Shown here piece after piece: positions 14,429 to 26,200 of a stretch of DNA of 64,000 nucleotides. How positions within the stretch are numbered: position 1 is the stretch's first letter; every line of letters begins with the position of its first letter. The stretch covers positions 8,218,884 through 8,282,883 of the forward strand of contig CM041541.1 of assembly GCA_023238725.1 (NCBI GenBank). Reading direction: 5' to 3'. Source of the stretch: Scortum barcoo. Lineage: Eukaryota > Chordata > Actinopteri > Centrarchiformes > Terapontidae. Under the pieces are notes generated by a model that saw only the letters and a program-made list of their open reading frames with translations, did no database searches and was not told the origin of the DNA. Position numbers and translations under genes: made by a program.

Positions 14429-14441
14429 TAAATGGACCTAC

Positions 14442-14472
14442 CATAGACGCTGCTGCTGCTGATCATCTCGTG
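14442..14472 (-). CDS. fign: fign first coding micro-exon (fidgetin N-terminus; ATG at 14466)
   Basis: A long pyrimidine tract (about 14475-14570 read on the minus strand) ends in CTGCTCCAG, followed by CACGAG, an ATG with G at -3, then ATC AGC AGC AGC AGC GTC TAT G and the donor GTAGGT. It encodes MISSSSVY plus the first base of a Gly codon. Vertebrate fidgetin starts MISS(T/S)SVYGLKMQW, so residues and splice phase both fit. Fidgetin is an AAA ATPase that severs and depolymerises microtubules at centrosomes. The gene order with cobll1, as in human chromosome 2, supports the call. The large exon with the AAA domain is not in the window, so the rest lies left of position 1. Confidence 0.78.
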
Positions 14473-15438
14473 CTGGAGCAGGGAGAGGAGGAAGAGGGAG
14501 AGGAAGAAGAGCAGATGAGAGCATTGGAATTAATTTGTGGAGAGGATGGAGATGGAGAAAGAGGAAGGAGGAGGGAGGAGGAGAGAGAGAAGGGGGGGCT
14601 GATGGATTTTCCTCCTTTAACCAAAAAAAATAAAAAAATACAGAATAGAAAAAAAGCTTTACATTACACACTTTTTTTCCTGTCTCTGGTCCAGCTCTGC
14701 TCGGGTCTCGGTGCGCGGCGGGCCCTCGGAGGAGTCTCGGAGCGAGCAACTCAATAGGAGAGGCATCTAACCTACATGCATCTCATTAGAAAGTGGAGCC
14801 AGGAGGGTGGTGGAGGTGGGGGGGGGGGAGGTGGTGGATAGAGGACGGATCAACTGGTGCAGCCGCGGAAAAAAAAATTAAAAAAGCGAGGAAGAAAGAG
14901 AGGAACAAGCCAGACCTTCTCGATGCGGAGCCCCGAAAAACGGTGAGGACGCGCGGCGCGGTGACATCGGATCCGTGCGCCGGCGGAGGTGGAGGTGTGT
15001 GTGGAGGGAAAGGAGAGGGGGGGGGGGCAACTTGTTGGAGCCGACGGCTGGAGGGAGGCTGCGTCTTCTGGAAGAGGATGATGGAGGGGGTGGAGGTGGG
15101 GGGGGGCGAGTGCCGCACAGCCGAGACAACAACAGGGAGCCTACGGTGCGGCGTGCGCGTCCATCGCCGCCTCTGCCGCAGGTGCGCACCGCGGAAAGCA
15201 GGACAAAAATATAAAATAAATAAAAAGATTAGGGGGAAAAACACGCTTGGGTGAGGTGATAGTGACAGCGGGGGTGGGAAACGCGCGCAGGGATTCGCGC
15301 AGAGCTTCGGGAAACTTCAAATCACAAAGTGCGCACACGCGTCATCCCCGAGGACACGCCGCGTCTCCGGCGAAGAGACGCGCCTCCGTCTAATTGCAGC
15401 GGCGGATCCCCCGGACTGTCCCTTCCCTTCCTCCTTAC
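14473..15438 (-). other. fign 5' intron between leader exon and start-codon exon
   Basis: It lies between donor 15438 and acceptor 14473. The distal half (14900-15400) is CpG-rich with many GGA/GGT repeats; the proximal half is a long polypyrimidine stretch on the minus strand leading to the acceptor. Overlapping open frames of 100-150 codons on both strands are Pro/Gly/Arg-rich artefacts of GC-rich simple sequence. Confidence 0.45.
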
Positions 15439-15589
15439 CTGGGCTGTGCGCTTTTTTATTATTTATTTCTATTTTCTCTCCCTCTTTCTCTCTAGGTCGA
15501 CCTCTCTCACGTGGCGGCGCCTGGGCTCGCGTCGATCCCGGTGTGAGTGTGTGTGTGTGTGAGGGAGGAGGAGGGGGGGTTGGTTGGAT

Positions 15590-15626
<37 letters not shown>

Positions 15627-15830
15627 GGGGTTGGTCTTTGCAGGCGGGGAGAGACCGAGGTTGAGCCGGACTGCTGCTGCTGCTGCGACCATCCCGAGCT
15701 AACGCAGGGAAACAGTGACCGGATCCACTGCCATGTTGGAATTTCACCAGCCAGACCCCCTCCCCAACACCACCACCATCCCTCACAACACACACACACA
15801 CTCTCCACACACTCCTCCTCCTCCTCCCCA
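15439..15830 (-). other. fign: probable fign 5' UTR exon 1
   Basis: A strong minus-strand donor, GCCCAG|GTAAGG, lies at 15439/15438, about 970 nt upstream of the acceptor of the start-codon exon. The sequence on its 5' side is GC- and purine/pyrimidine-rich and fits an untranslated leader exon. The right boundary is a guess, since no transcription start can be read from the sequence. The donor position is the supported part. Confidence 0.5.
15595..15623. repeat. (GA)n microsatellite in fign promoter region
   Basis: Fourteen GA units within the CpG-rich region, CT on the fign sense strand. Confidence 0.95.
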
Positions 15831-16369
15831 ACCCTTGAACAGCTGCTTCTCAGACTGACCAGTGCCCGCCCCACTGCGCATGCGCCCACAAGGGGGTAAA
15901 GAGGAGAAGGGAGGAGGAGGAGGAGGGAAGGAGAGGGAGAGGAGAGGAAAAAAAAAAAACTCATTTCCAATTGTCGCCCATAAGGTTATTATGAGCGTCT
16001 ACGTTTGTGTGGTGAGGTTGGAGAGATGAGGAGAGATCTGGTGGACGACTGATGAGAAACTGCACAATTGGGCACATTTTAAAGCTGCACGTTTAACTTT
16101 AAGAGCGTTTGTGCAAAATGTTTTAATCTCTCAATGAGGAAGCATTCAAATTTTAAAAAAAAAGGACTTTAATTTGAAAGTTTGCACATCTCGGCTGCAG
16201 GCGAACAGCCAATCGGATCGCAGGGGGTATGCAAACTTTAGCGCCCCGCCCCTCCTTCTCTCCGAGATGCACCCCTGGCCACCGCTGGGGCAAATCTGCA
16301 CCCACACCGCCTTCCCTCTCAGCAACCCCCCCCACCCTCCAAAGTCTGTGCACGGCCTGCAGTGCATCT

Positions 16370-17320
16370 CCCAGTGATAATTATAGCAGCAATATGGAGT
16401 TAGCAATTGAAGCCCTAATTAGAATAAAAATGTCCCAGTTAGCAGGTTATCAAAGCATCAGCGTGATGGTGGTGGTGATGTTCTGTCGGGGGGGGGGGGG
16501 GTGGATTTAAACAAGACATCATCAAAGGTGCAACAACTGTCTCTCCATTCATCCTAATAACCCCCCCACACAGACTTTCTGAACAAACAAATGCAACGTG
16601 AGGTCGAGGGTCAGCCGTGCATCCCGTGCTGCGTCCTTGCAGCAACCTGCTGTCAACTTATGTGCCCCCATGCAGGCCTCCACCTTCTCACTCCCCATTG
16701 TCTATAATTAATTGCTACCTTACCCCCACAATCCCATCAATTCATTACATTTGTCACTGCAATGCAACAATGCAATCAAGGATTTGTTAGCATAATTAGA
16801 ATTGATTGAAAAGTCGACTAATCGCTGCGTAATAGCTTCGTAAAGAGGTGTTGTTCTTTTTGTTATGCTGTGCTAATTATTAGTTAGTAATTAGAGGAGG
16901 AAAAATTAAGCTTAAATTGACGGGGTTTTTTTACGTTTAAGTGAGGAAATCAGGGCTCGGCGGTATATTATAGCTCAGGTACATTACCGAGCACGCTCTT
17001 CCTCCTCTCTGATTTACATACTGGAGGCAAAGGTATAATTCAAGTGTGTTGAATATGCAGTGTTGCTATAAAAGGCTCCCACACTGATGCGGGGAATCTT
17101 ATGTGGAGTCACAGGACACTTTCAGGTTTAATTTTTACAACACGTTTTTCTGATTTGTAGCCGACGCAAACTGCATGTGTGTGTGTGTGTGTGTGTTTGT
17201 GCGGTGGAGAAAATTTAACGGCAACATAAATCTAAATAGATTTTAACTCATTAGCCATTGGAGAGGTAATGATGTAAGTCTGCCACTAATGAGCTTAAGC
17301 TCTTAATTGAATAGGAGGAG
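16370..17320. promoter_or_regulatory. TAAT-rich candidate enhancer cluster upstream of fign promoter
   Basis: Starting about 0.4 kb upstream of the CpG region are dense TAATTA cores: ATAATTATAG, CCCTAATTAG, CTATAATTAATTGC, GCATAATTAGAATTGATTG, GCTAATTATTAG, CTAATGAGCTTAAGC and CTCTTAATTGAATAG. A perfect TATAAAAGGC lies at 17067-17076. A poly-G run (16488-16501) and a GT tract (17176-17196) interrupt the block. Candidate proximal enhancers of fign. Confidence 0.4.
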
Positions 17321-17442
17321 GGTTTGTGTGTGTGTGTGTGTGTGTGTGTGGGAGGGGGCAGAGACACACATACACACTGCATGGACACCCACACAACTCC
17401 GAGTGCACAAAAGGATGTACACACACACACACACACACACAC
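17176..17442. repeat. GT and AC microsatellites upstream of fign
   Basis: GT tracts at 17176-17196 and 17324-17350, AC tract at 17419-17442. The last two are complementary and 70 bases apart. Confidence 0.9.
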
Positions 17443-17709
17443 CTACAAATGCAATCCCGCCTCCTGTGTTGGTATGGGGTGCTTTTTTTTTCCTCCCCCC
17501 TGCCCCCCCTTTTCTCTCTCCAGGGTCATGAGGGAGAGTGGGGAGGGTGCATGTGAGGGGGGAGTCATAGTCACATGACCAGCTAAATTTCGACTTCAGC
17601 GCCTGCGGACTCCAGTGTCGGCCCTCATCACTTCACTGCACTTTTTGTGCCCCCCCCCCTCCCCATATACACACACTCCCCAAAAAAAGAGAGAAAAAGA
17701 GGACAAACA

Positions 17710-18210
17710 AACCAGATTTGATATCCCTCCTTGTGTCATATTTATTAAATCGCTTCTCTAAATGAAGTACAAGGCAAAAACAAAGGCGTCTTTTCACAAT
17801 AAGAGCCGAATCAAAGCGCCTATTGAATGTCACGCTAATCAAACCTCTCCAAGCGCTCCATATTCACAGTATAAGAGGGAAAACATGCAACAAACCCCTG
17901 CCGCTTTGATGTCACACTCCTCTAGACACATTTCATACTTTCATTCATCTCTCCCAAATAATTATCGGCACTTAACCCCGGCGTGTCTGCGAAGACGCGA
18001 AAATGTCAAAATCAATTTGGGCAGAGACGAAAGCTTATAGGATAAAATGTCCATCCTCTATAAAACCGTACAATACGTTTAGAATAGACCGCGTTCCCTG
18101 GGTAATACAAGGCCACGAAAATGAGGATATCCAATTTCTTAGTGTCTTCTATCAAATGTACCCTGATATAAACAAAGCCCCAGTGAATGGTGGGCAATGG
18201 TGAGGAGGGA
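17710..18210. promoter_or_regulatory. candidate conserved noncoding element
   Basis: Repeat-poor DNA upstream of fign with a uniform texture, for example GTCACGCTAATCAAACC, CCATATTCACAGTATAAG, AAATAATTATCGGCAC and CCCTGATATAAACAAAG. Chance frames occur on both strands but none resembles a known protein. Confidence 0.35.
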
Positions 18211-20320
18211 AAGGGGAGAGGGGGGGGGTCTCAAAGCAGGAAATCCAGAGGGAGGAAAAAAGGGGAGATTAGAAAAGCCCAGACGGTGTTTCCAGTTGCT
18301 CAGATAAAGGAAAGGGGGAATAATGTAGGGGGAGATAAAAAAATTTAAAAAAGAAAGAAGAGGGGATGAGTCGTCTTTGCTCAGGGGCGAGTGTGTGTGG
18401 CCAATCCGCTTTTATGAGCCCGGACTAACGCCCTGATGGGACGCAGCGTAGATTTGAGCAGAGCCTTTTGAGCATAAGCTGCTAAATTTGGCAATAAAGG
18501 GAATGTGATTTACTGTAAGCTCCACTGGGCCGAGAGCAGCGACGCAGCCGACGGCGGGTGTACTCGCGTGCGCACGCACGCACACCTGAGAGCATAAAAA
18601 ACACACACCAACAATAACTCACTCACTCTGTTACTGTCTCTCGCTCTCTCCCTCATTCTCCCTGACACGCACACACACACACACCGCGAACGCCTGGCCG
18701 CCTTTGCCTCTGAGCCCCACACACTCGCGCAGCCACTCAAGCGGCTCAGCGGCAGTGACTTTGACAAATAACCAGGAAGTCCTGGTGTTGGCTTAAAAAC
18801 TCCAACTTGTTCAGTTGCAATTCTGCATTTGTCCTGCTTTAATGGCTGTGGAAGTGGCTTTGGAGGTAATCTGTCAGTGATTGATTAGAGGCCGGCCAAA
18901 TCCCCTCGCTGAAACGCATTGGTAGGCTGCGGGCGGGCCCGCCTGCTACCGCGAGAGGCAGAGAGAGAAAGAGAGGAGAGAGAGGGACAGGAGAGACGGC
19001 GAGGCAGGAAAAGACAGAGAGACGAGGAGCAGCATGTGCCGACGTCCACTCAGCGGCGACTCAAATGGCAAAGTTCACCGTTAGGTAATTCATATGGGAT
19101 CAAACTCAAAATAAAATACAAACCACTCATGATTTAAACCCTTCCCTCAGACCCCACTGCTGTGTTTAAATTAAATTACATTTATTTTGTCTTCTGACCT
19201 TATAAACACATCATGTAGAACAGGACTTCATTGATAACACAGAATAAATACAGAAATGAACAAAAAATCAGCATAAAATAATATTGCTGTAAATATATGT
19301 CTTCAGTTTGTTTGCCAAAAACTAATAAACACACTAAGAAATGTGCAACATAGTGACACTTCTTCTGTTTGAGGTCAACCTGTTGGAGCTCTCATGAATA
19401 AAGTCCCATAACATTAAAGCACGTGGTGATTTTGGTCAGGCAGTGCTGCGTAAAATGCACACAAGGACCCTAAAAGAGGAAGTCGTGTCATTTTCTGTTG
19501 TGGCCTTTTTGAATGTCACATGTTCAAAATGTTATTGAAGTCATTGTTGTAAGATGGGCAGAGTTGCCATGATGATGAAAACAATATTAAAAATACGTTT
19601 TCGAGCTCTTAATGAGGATCTGAATGCAACACTGACCCACCTGTATTACAAACTTTTTAGTGGATTTTAATCACTCAGTGGATTTTCCAAATTTTAGTCA
19701 AGAACACAAGTTTTGATGAAAATCAATATTAAATGATGCACAAGACACCTGGGATATTTTCATTTGATGCAACAGTGCAACTTTAAAAAAATACTGAGCA
19801 AAAATCTTAATTATAGAGAAAGAACAGCCCCTGTCATTATTATATTTTATATGTTATATCACAGGATTATTATTACTATTGTAATTATATTGTTCCTGAT
19901 AAAGGCAGAGATAATTTCAATTTATTAGATTTTCTTAAGCCTGATTTAACACTGTTAAATCTTATGTTCAGTATATGTCAAATAATTTCCTGTTTCATGT
20001 GTAAAAATATAAAAACATTTATGTACAACCGGCCGAGTGTAAAACTGCTTGAGGGAATGGGTGTGAAGGGGTTAAGAGGTGTCAACAGGCTGTGAAATCT
20101 GTGAGATTGATATGATCGGCGATGCCAACACCTCTGTATGATCACAAATGAGTGTTTCCAAACTTTGTCGGAGCCTGGAGGATTCTTTGATCGGACCTGG
20201 ACGGGAAACACAGAGAGGGAAAAGCCTCGGCTAAAAAAAGAAAAAAAAAAAACAACAAAAAACACATCATCCTCCATTATGAGAAATAAAAGGGACTTTT
20301 TAATGGCTGCACAGATTTAA
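18210..20320. other. intergenic, no gene seen
   Basis: Purine-rich and GC-richer at 18210-19100, with an AC tract at 18668-18684, then AT-rich to 20300. No exon, RNA gene or clear repeat recognised. Confidence 0.5.
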
Positions 20321-21070
20321 TCAATTCTTACATTTCACAAGCTGTTAATGAATTAGTCCACTGATGATTACGCTTCCCATGACGTAATCACCTGTTTTCA
20401 TCACCCTTACATACGAGCTGCTGGCTGCATTTGATTTTTTCGTGTTGAACAAATGAAGCCGGTTGTGCCGTTAATGAACAAAATCTGCTAATCGAGCCGA
20501 AACAATAATTCAACACGTTTCATTTTGTGTTAAACGCACGCTTCTCTGTGACACTCCCAGTCCACGGTGCTAAGACTGAGCATGCAAATGGAAATAATGG
20601 CTGTTAAAGCGTATTTAAAAATAAAATATTGCTGCCCCTCTTTTCATCTAATTTCTTTTTCCTGCTTTTCTTTTCTAATCAAAGCTGAGCAACTTCTTTT
20701 GCTAAACATGTAAAGGCTGTGACCATGAAAATGTTTAGCATGAATCTTAATATCACTTAAGATAATTATTCCGCTCGCCACAAACCCGACTAGTGCAAAT
20801 GGAATTCAATCAGAGGCTGCGCATAATGACAGTCATTATGAAAATAATGAATAAAAAAGTAATAATGACATCCCTGTCTGTATCCAGACCTCTTTTTCTC
20901 ACACATCTCCATGGTGATCTGATTCCCCCCCCCCCCAACTCTACATTCTGGCTGGCCCATGGCCGCTTTAATCACATTGTTTATGGTAAACCAAGCGTTG
21001 TGTGCTGGCTCTATGCTTGGACTCATTTAATTAACCACTTGAGAGGTGTAGCCGAGTCTACAGTAACCCG
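20320..21070. promoter_or_regulatory. candidate conserved noncoding element with CRE-like site
   Basis: Repeat-poor block with CTGATGATTACGC, a CREB/ATF-like TGACGTAA at 20380-20387, GTTAATGAACAAAATC, CTAATCGAGCCG, AAACAATAATTC and CACTTAAGATAATTATTCC. A C-run (20925-20936) lies near the right end. Function inferred only. Confidence 0.35.
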
Positions 21071-22529
21071 CCGTTGTCTCCTGCAGTGGTGAGTGCAGGG
21101 TTATTGTTGCTGACCAGTCCATCTCTCAGCAGCTCTCTGCGTCTCTCTCTGCCGGCTCTTTGAAACGAGACACGTCTCCCCCCGAGCAAGAATTTGCCTT
21201 TCTACCGCTAATGTGAAGCAACGTCTGACAATCAGGAACAATATAATTATGAGAAACACATCTCACCGGGGTTGTGGAGGAACAGATTACACATGCTGGG
21301 ATTAAATGATAAATCACTGGCTGCTCTTTTCTATCGCAGCGTCTCAGCCAAATGCAACAAATGGCGACACTAAAATAACTATTCACGTTCTACAGATTTA
21401 CATTTCTGAATGAAAATATTTTAACTAGCCGGATTATTTAAACACTGCTATTATTACATCCATTATTAATGTAAGTGTGTGTGCGTGTGTGCACCCTCAC
21501 AAAACACAGATTGCGTGCGCGCTGCCGTTTGCGCGTGTGAGCGTTCCTCCCTTCCACGCAGTAGATGTGTGTGTGGTGGACCATGTCCTTGAGGTTTACT
21601 CTTTTGATTCAATAGCGCTCCACATGGATGGACTCAATCAGATACCTCAGACCCAGTGAAGGGTGATGTTCAATGGAGCTGAAGTTACACTACAGCGGCT
21701 CCTCGGAGAAAAGACGGCCTGGTTCTCAGACGATGTTTACATGTAGAGACACTTCTTACCCCTGTAGAAACTGCAGAGAAACCTGAATTATAAGGACGTA
21801 AATAAAGCCATTTTGACCTGTTGACACAAACGAGGGCTGCTACATTGCTTAATTGTTGTCACTTGCTTTTAAACTTATTTTTTATCTGGGTACCAACAAC
21901 ATATTGTGGTCCAGTTTTCTACTTCATATACCAACAATGAATGTGGAAGATTTCAAGCATGTGAGATTCAAGGCTACACTTAAAAATAAATCCTCCTTTT
22001 TTTTTTCGTCTAAAACTTTTTCAACTGTCAAACCAATTTTAAAGCAGAAACACTCAAATGTGTATTTAAATCATCAAAGGCGCGGCGCAAAGATCACACC
22101 GTTTACTTATCCTGCAATCACATTTAGAATAGATATACAGCTTTAAAAAAGAAAAAGAAAAAACAGGATGGGAGGGACGTCGGCTGCAGAACTGTGTTTG
22201 CCTCTTCCCGAACAACAACTAAAAGAAGGTCTGGGCAAGGAACGTGAAATGGCCAAGCAGGGTTTCTGGCCCTAGAAACCATTACTCCTTGAATACCTTG
22301 AGAATAATGAAACCGGGCCAGGGGAGAGCGGAGATGGAAAACTGTGCTGTAGGAGTGCACTCAGCCGTCACACATTTCTGTTTGAACCCATAACACTGCA
22401 GCCATGTGACAAATGATAGCAAACACGGAGTCTGAGCCACTCGGAGGAGATTATAGTCAACCGAGTTTGAGCTAAGACTCAGAAAAAGGTGCCTTTTTTA
22501 TTGTGGTTTAAATTCTTCTGTGAGCACGA

Positions 22530-22800
22530 CACCTTAAGGGACTAGTTCGACATTTCTGGAGACGCCTGTGTTTGCTGTTTTGCGGAGAGTAAGACAAAAA
22601 AAAATTGACACCACTTTTGTATTTGTTCGTTAAATATGGATTTACAACCAGGAGACCGTTAGCTTAGCCTGACTTTCTACTTAAAAATACGCCTATAAAT
22701 ACTTCAAACTCTCACAAACTTTCACATTACAGTACAAAATGCTGCTTGCCACTTTTTGTAGTGTCATATTTAATGGACAGATACAAAACACACGTCATAA
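22530..22800. repeat. dispersed percomorph-type repeat, copy 1 (degraded)
   Basis: It contains GGGACTAGTTCGACATTTC near the left end, CCGTTAGCTTAGCCTGAC in the middle and CATATTTAATGGACAGATA near the right end. I recall these phrases from an abundant short repeat of spiny-rayed fishes whose two ends are mutually inverted. A second copy is at 31075-31360. Family name not known to me. Confidence 0.55.
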
Positions 22801-23559
22801 CGCTGTTTTTCTTCATCCAGGACTCGCAATTTTTCACTACGCATTAAAAGAGTCTATTTGTCACAGTGTATCGCAGTAAAATCCTAATATCGATTTCCTC
22901 GGAATAGGGAAATAACTTTTGCTGGACTCGCGGCGTGAAGGACTGCCCAGGCTATTTCTGCTGCGAGTCACATGTCAATTTGTACCGGCTCCATCTGAGA
23001 AATGAACATTGGCTGGGAGCAGACTTCCTGATTGGTCATTTTGAAGCAGAGAAGTGTGTCTGCATGTCCTGACCTCTGCCCGTTGTTTCTTCATGCTCGG
23101 CTGTATAACAAGACCATCACACGGCACCGACGGGGAGACAGGTCTCAGCTGCTCGCGCTCTTATCAGAACGGGAGTGAGACGCCTCGAGGAAGTATCAGT
23201 AAACAACGCTATAGGGTTCCCGTTGCTATACGCTCAGGCGCTCATGCAAAATTCAGCACTTTGTATGTAGACTGAGATGGAGCCGAGGCAGGAGGCAGGG
23301 GTTATGTTTTAACTGGTGAACCTTCAGAACCCGACTATTCCCCCTCTGATTCGGACGGAAATGTTTGCGAATATGACCCGAGAGCGCCCAACAGAAATAT
23401 TAATTGCTGCACTTACACACAAAGAAATTCAAACAGCGGCTGCGATCGCCGAAACTCCGCTCCAACCAGTTATCTCTCTCTCTCTCTTTCTCTTTCCTCC
23501 CAAGTCCTTTAATGGTGTGATCGCCCTTAACTCCACTGTAAATCTTTCCCCAACGGCTT

Positions 23560-23860
23560 ATGGTTCAAATTAATGGCCCTGCCATAAGTGTTTGAATTTC
23601 ATGAATTGTAATAATACTTACATCACAAGACACATGAAGTCATGTCTCCCTCTCTACAGTGGAGATATGATACATTTTAGAGGGATGCACAAAGTGGTCC
23701 CCTGGTACGGTAGTGATGTATTCTAATAGACTGTGCTGGCCAACCCCCGGGTGCAGATATTCATGATTCATATTTGAAGGCTGCAGAACATTTAAATGGG
23801 ACATTAAGTGGCGTAGAAGATTAAAACACTGTTGGCTTTGTGGAATAACTGGGACGTTTC
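23560..23860. promoter_or_regulatory. candidate conserved noncoding element
   Basis: Repeat-poor block with TTCATGAATTGTAATAATAC, ACAAGACACATGAAGTC, GATATTCATGATTCATA and ACATTTAAATGGGACATTAA. No open frame of note. Confidence 0.3.
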
Positions 23861-23999
23861 ACTGGTGGGGTATTATGCTGTTCGCTCCCTCCCCCCCTTT
23901 TCTTTTACTGATAACTGCATGTTCAGAGCAGTCAAAATGAATTCTCTGCACTTTTTATGTAGAGATATATAAACTATAATAATACTGCAGACACTGTGC

Positions 24000-26200
24000 A
24001 TATTGTTTCTAGTGTTTTTTGTGGGAATGTGCAGAAATGGTATATTCTGATTAGCCTGCAAGCTGATTGATCCCCGTCAGCTGTTACTTTTCGCTCATGT
24101 TATTTTACCACCAGCTGAATCATCGGTGCTCTTTTATAAAAGTATTTAACCCACAAACTCAAAAGCTAAGTTAACACTTTTCACATAACCAAGTGAGTGG
24201 AATCACGCCACCGACATCTACCATACTTACGCAGTGATCAAATTAAAGACGGGATTGAGCAGCTATTATTTTATTTAACTGAATAACAGCGCCTGTATCA
24301 GTTCCAAAAACAACTGTAGGAGGCTCTGTTGCTGCTATAAAAAAAAAATTAAATAAAATTAGGATGTTAAATTTCTCTTTTCTAACAACAATTTTGACAA
24401 CACACACACAGAATGAAACAACCGACCACATTTATATTTATTTCTTAGCAAGCATGCGTTTCAATTTAAACTTCAATCAAATTCTTTATTTCCAGCGTTG
24501 AAATAAGACGATCTGTAAACTTCAGATAAGGTTGGGAGAGTTGGGACATCTAGATCTGTGTTTGTCATAATGATCTTACAACTTTATCCAGCCATTATTA
24601 TTATAGGTGCATGTTGCGCGTCTGTGAGAGCGAGCACATGATTGTGTGCAACATAGGTGTATAGGTGTGTGTGTGTGTGTGTGTGTGTGTTAGAGCCGGA
24701 GGACAGACTTGATGATCCCCTGTCTCCCGGTGACTGTGTGGAGCCAGCCAGCCGTGGCGAGGCTGCCATAACTACCAGTTGAGCTCTGTCAGGGAGATGA
24801 CCCACTCTCTATTCAACAAGACCTGCCACCCTGACGGACAGACAGACCGAGAGCATGACGGACGGTGAGACAGGCGGGCAGAGAGAGACAAAAGACATAG
24901 CATGTGAATATTTTAACTCCCGGTTGAATCCGAGAGCTCACCGTCTCGCTCCAAACAGCTGAAAACAGGAAAAAGCCGTAGGTGTAATTGGACCACAGCG
25001 GCACAGGTCAGAAGTCAATGGTCTTATTTGAGGGCTAACACCATTTAAGACTAATTTGAGACTATGTGTTATTGTGCCTTTAACTAAGTTTCTAACCTGA
25101 TCTGTATAGCAGTTCATTGTGCTTTTAAAGGGGACCTGCTGCCCTGCAAAAGGCCATCTAATGGTTTTTCAAACCCACAGTATTACTTTAATGTACTGTA
25201 GATCAAAGGATAAAACAACCGCTTCTGCAGATGAGGGAGAGAAAAAAACTGAAGTGCAGATAAGATTTTAGATTTTCTTTATGAGAAGTCCATTTGGTTC
25301 TCACTGTTACGAATGATTATAGTCTTGCAAACGAATAAAAGGCACTTAAGCGAAAATCAAAGCAAGTTTATCATGTAGCTCAACTCATATATATCCAAAA
25401 AAAGACAAAGGCTACTTTGAACAGAATTATTGTGGAGTTATTATTTTACTAATTGGTTTAAATGTGTTAATATATGCCCTGTAAAATGTGAAAACTTTTA
25501 CTTTCCAGTTGTGTGGGAAGCAGTTTTTAAGTTAATAAAATTTTGTTGCGTGCAGAAAATAAAACACCAACAACTAGGTTATATAGATCCTACAGAAACG
25601 TGTGCGTGTGATCGGTGGGGAAACATGAAGGTAGAGCAAAAATCTTTATTATTATATCTTTATTATATTAAAAACTGGGAATTCTCCACATCAGTACAAA
25701 TGTTAATTTCTCATTATAAACAGGAACTCCCGTGTCTGCGTGTAGTTGTGTTTGTGTGCGCTCAGTCGCTGTTGCTGTGTGCATTAGTGCGCCCGCGTTG
25801 TCATTGGTGTTTGTGTGCGAGTAGCGAGGTCAGGACCCGGACTGGAGGCCTGTCCCTGGAGAGCATGCCTCCAGCGTGACCAACTAACACTACAAACAAT
25901 TAAAAACCACTGCTGCCTGCCCCCCCAACCACCACCACCTCTGGGGCGTTCGGCTTTATCCAGCTCGCGTCGGAGAAATCGCTGCTCCACGCTGCACTAG
26001 ATTCCAAGCGAAACCCTCGGTATCTTGGTCTATAACGATGCCGGGCAACGCAGAAGATGGAGAGGCAGAATCGATACGGCTACAGCCTGTGGACCAGTGT
26101 GGAGACAGGGGGCTATTATTAGGACGTCCTTTCTTTACCACCTGAGCCACTTACACACTTAGGATAGTCACTCACACACAAACACACACACACGTACGTT
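24000..26200. other. intergenic, no gene seen
   Basis: AT-rich, with a (TG)n tract at 24666-24690. The 149-codon plus-strand frame at 25430-25879 covers AT-rich and then GT-rich DNA and shows no domain, so I do not call it a gene. Confidence 0.5.
24666..24690. repeat. (GT)n microsatellite
   Basis: Uninterrupted GT dinucleotides of about 25 nt. Confidence 0.95.

Larger units (their letters stand above)
1..14441 (-). other. fign: fign intron 2 (first coding intron), right-hand part
   Basis: This follows the donor at 14441/14440 and runs past the left edge. No exon matching fidgetin was seen. It holds microsatellites, purine-rich tracts (11527-11760), decayed repeats and several candidate regulatory blocks listed separately. 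The stretches 1-2400, 3400-6150 and 11900-14300 are AT-rich or simple-sequence DNA in which I see no gene. Confidence 0.7.
14900..16000 (-). promoter_or_regulatory. CpG-rich promoter region of fign
   Basis: This is the only long CpG-dense stretch in the window, for example around 14940-15000, 15160-15200, 15285-15415 and 15505-15540, in otherwise AT-rich DNA. It sits at the expected 5' end of fign. There is a (GA)n tract at 15595-15623, a CTG run near 15670 and no clear TATA box, as usual for CpG-island promoters. Initiation could be spread over several hundred bases. Confidence 0.6.

Noticed and set aside
14438..15254. Several 100-150 codon frames on both strands of the CpG region
   Set aside because: They are Pro/Gly/Arg- or Ser-rich translations of GC-rich simple sequence around fign leader exons, mutually overlapping, with no domain.
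15317..15970. 217-codon minus-strand frame
   Set aside because: Its sequence is a translation of CT, CA and CCT repeats (SLSLSLSLS, HTHTLT). It overlaps the probable fign leader exon; no domain or homolog recognised.
25430..25879. 149-codon plus-strand frame
   Set aside because: AT-rich then GT-rich DNA, no domain, no plausible promoter or splice sites.
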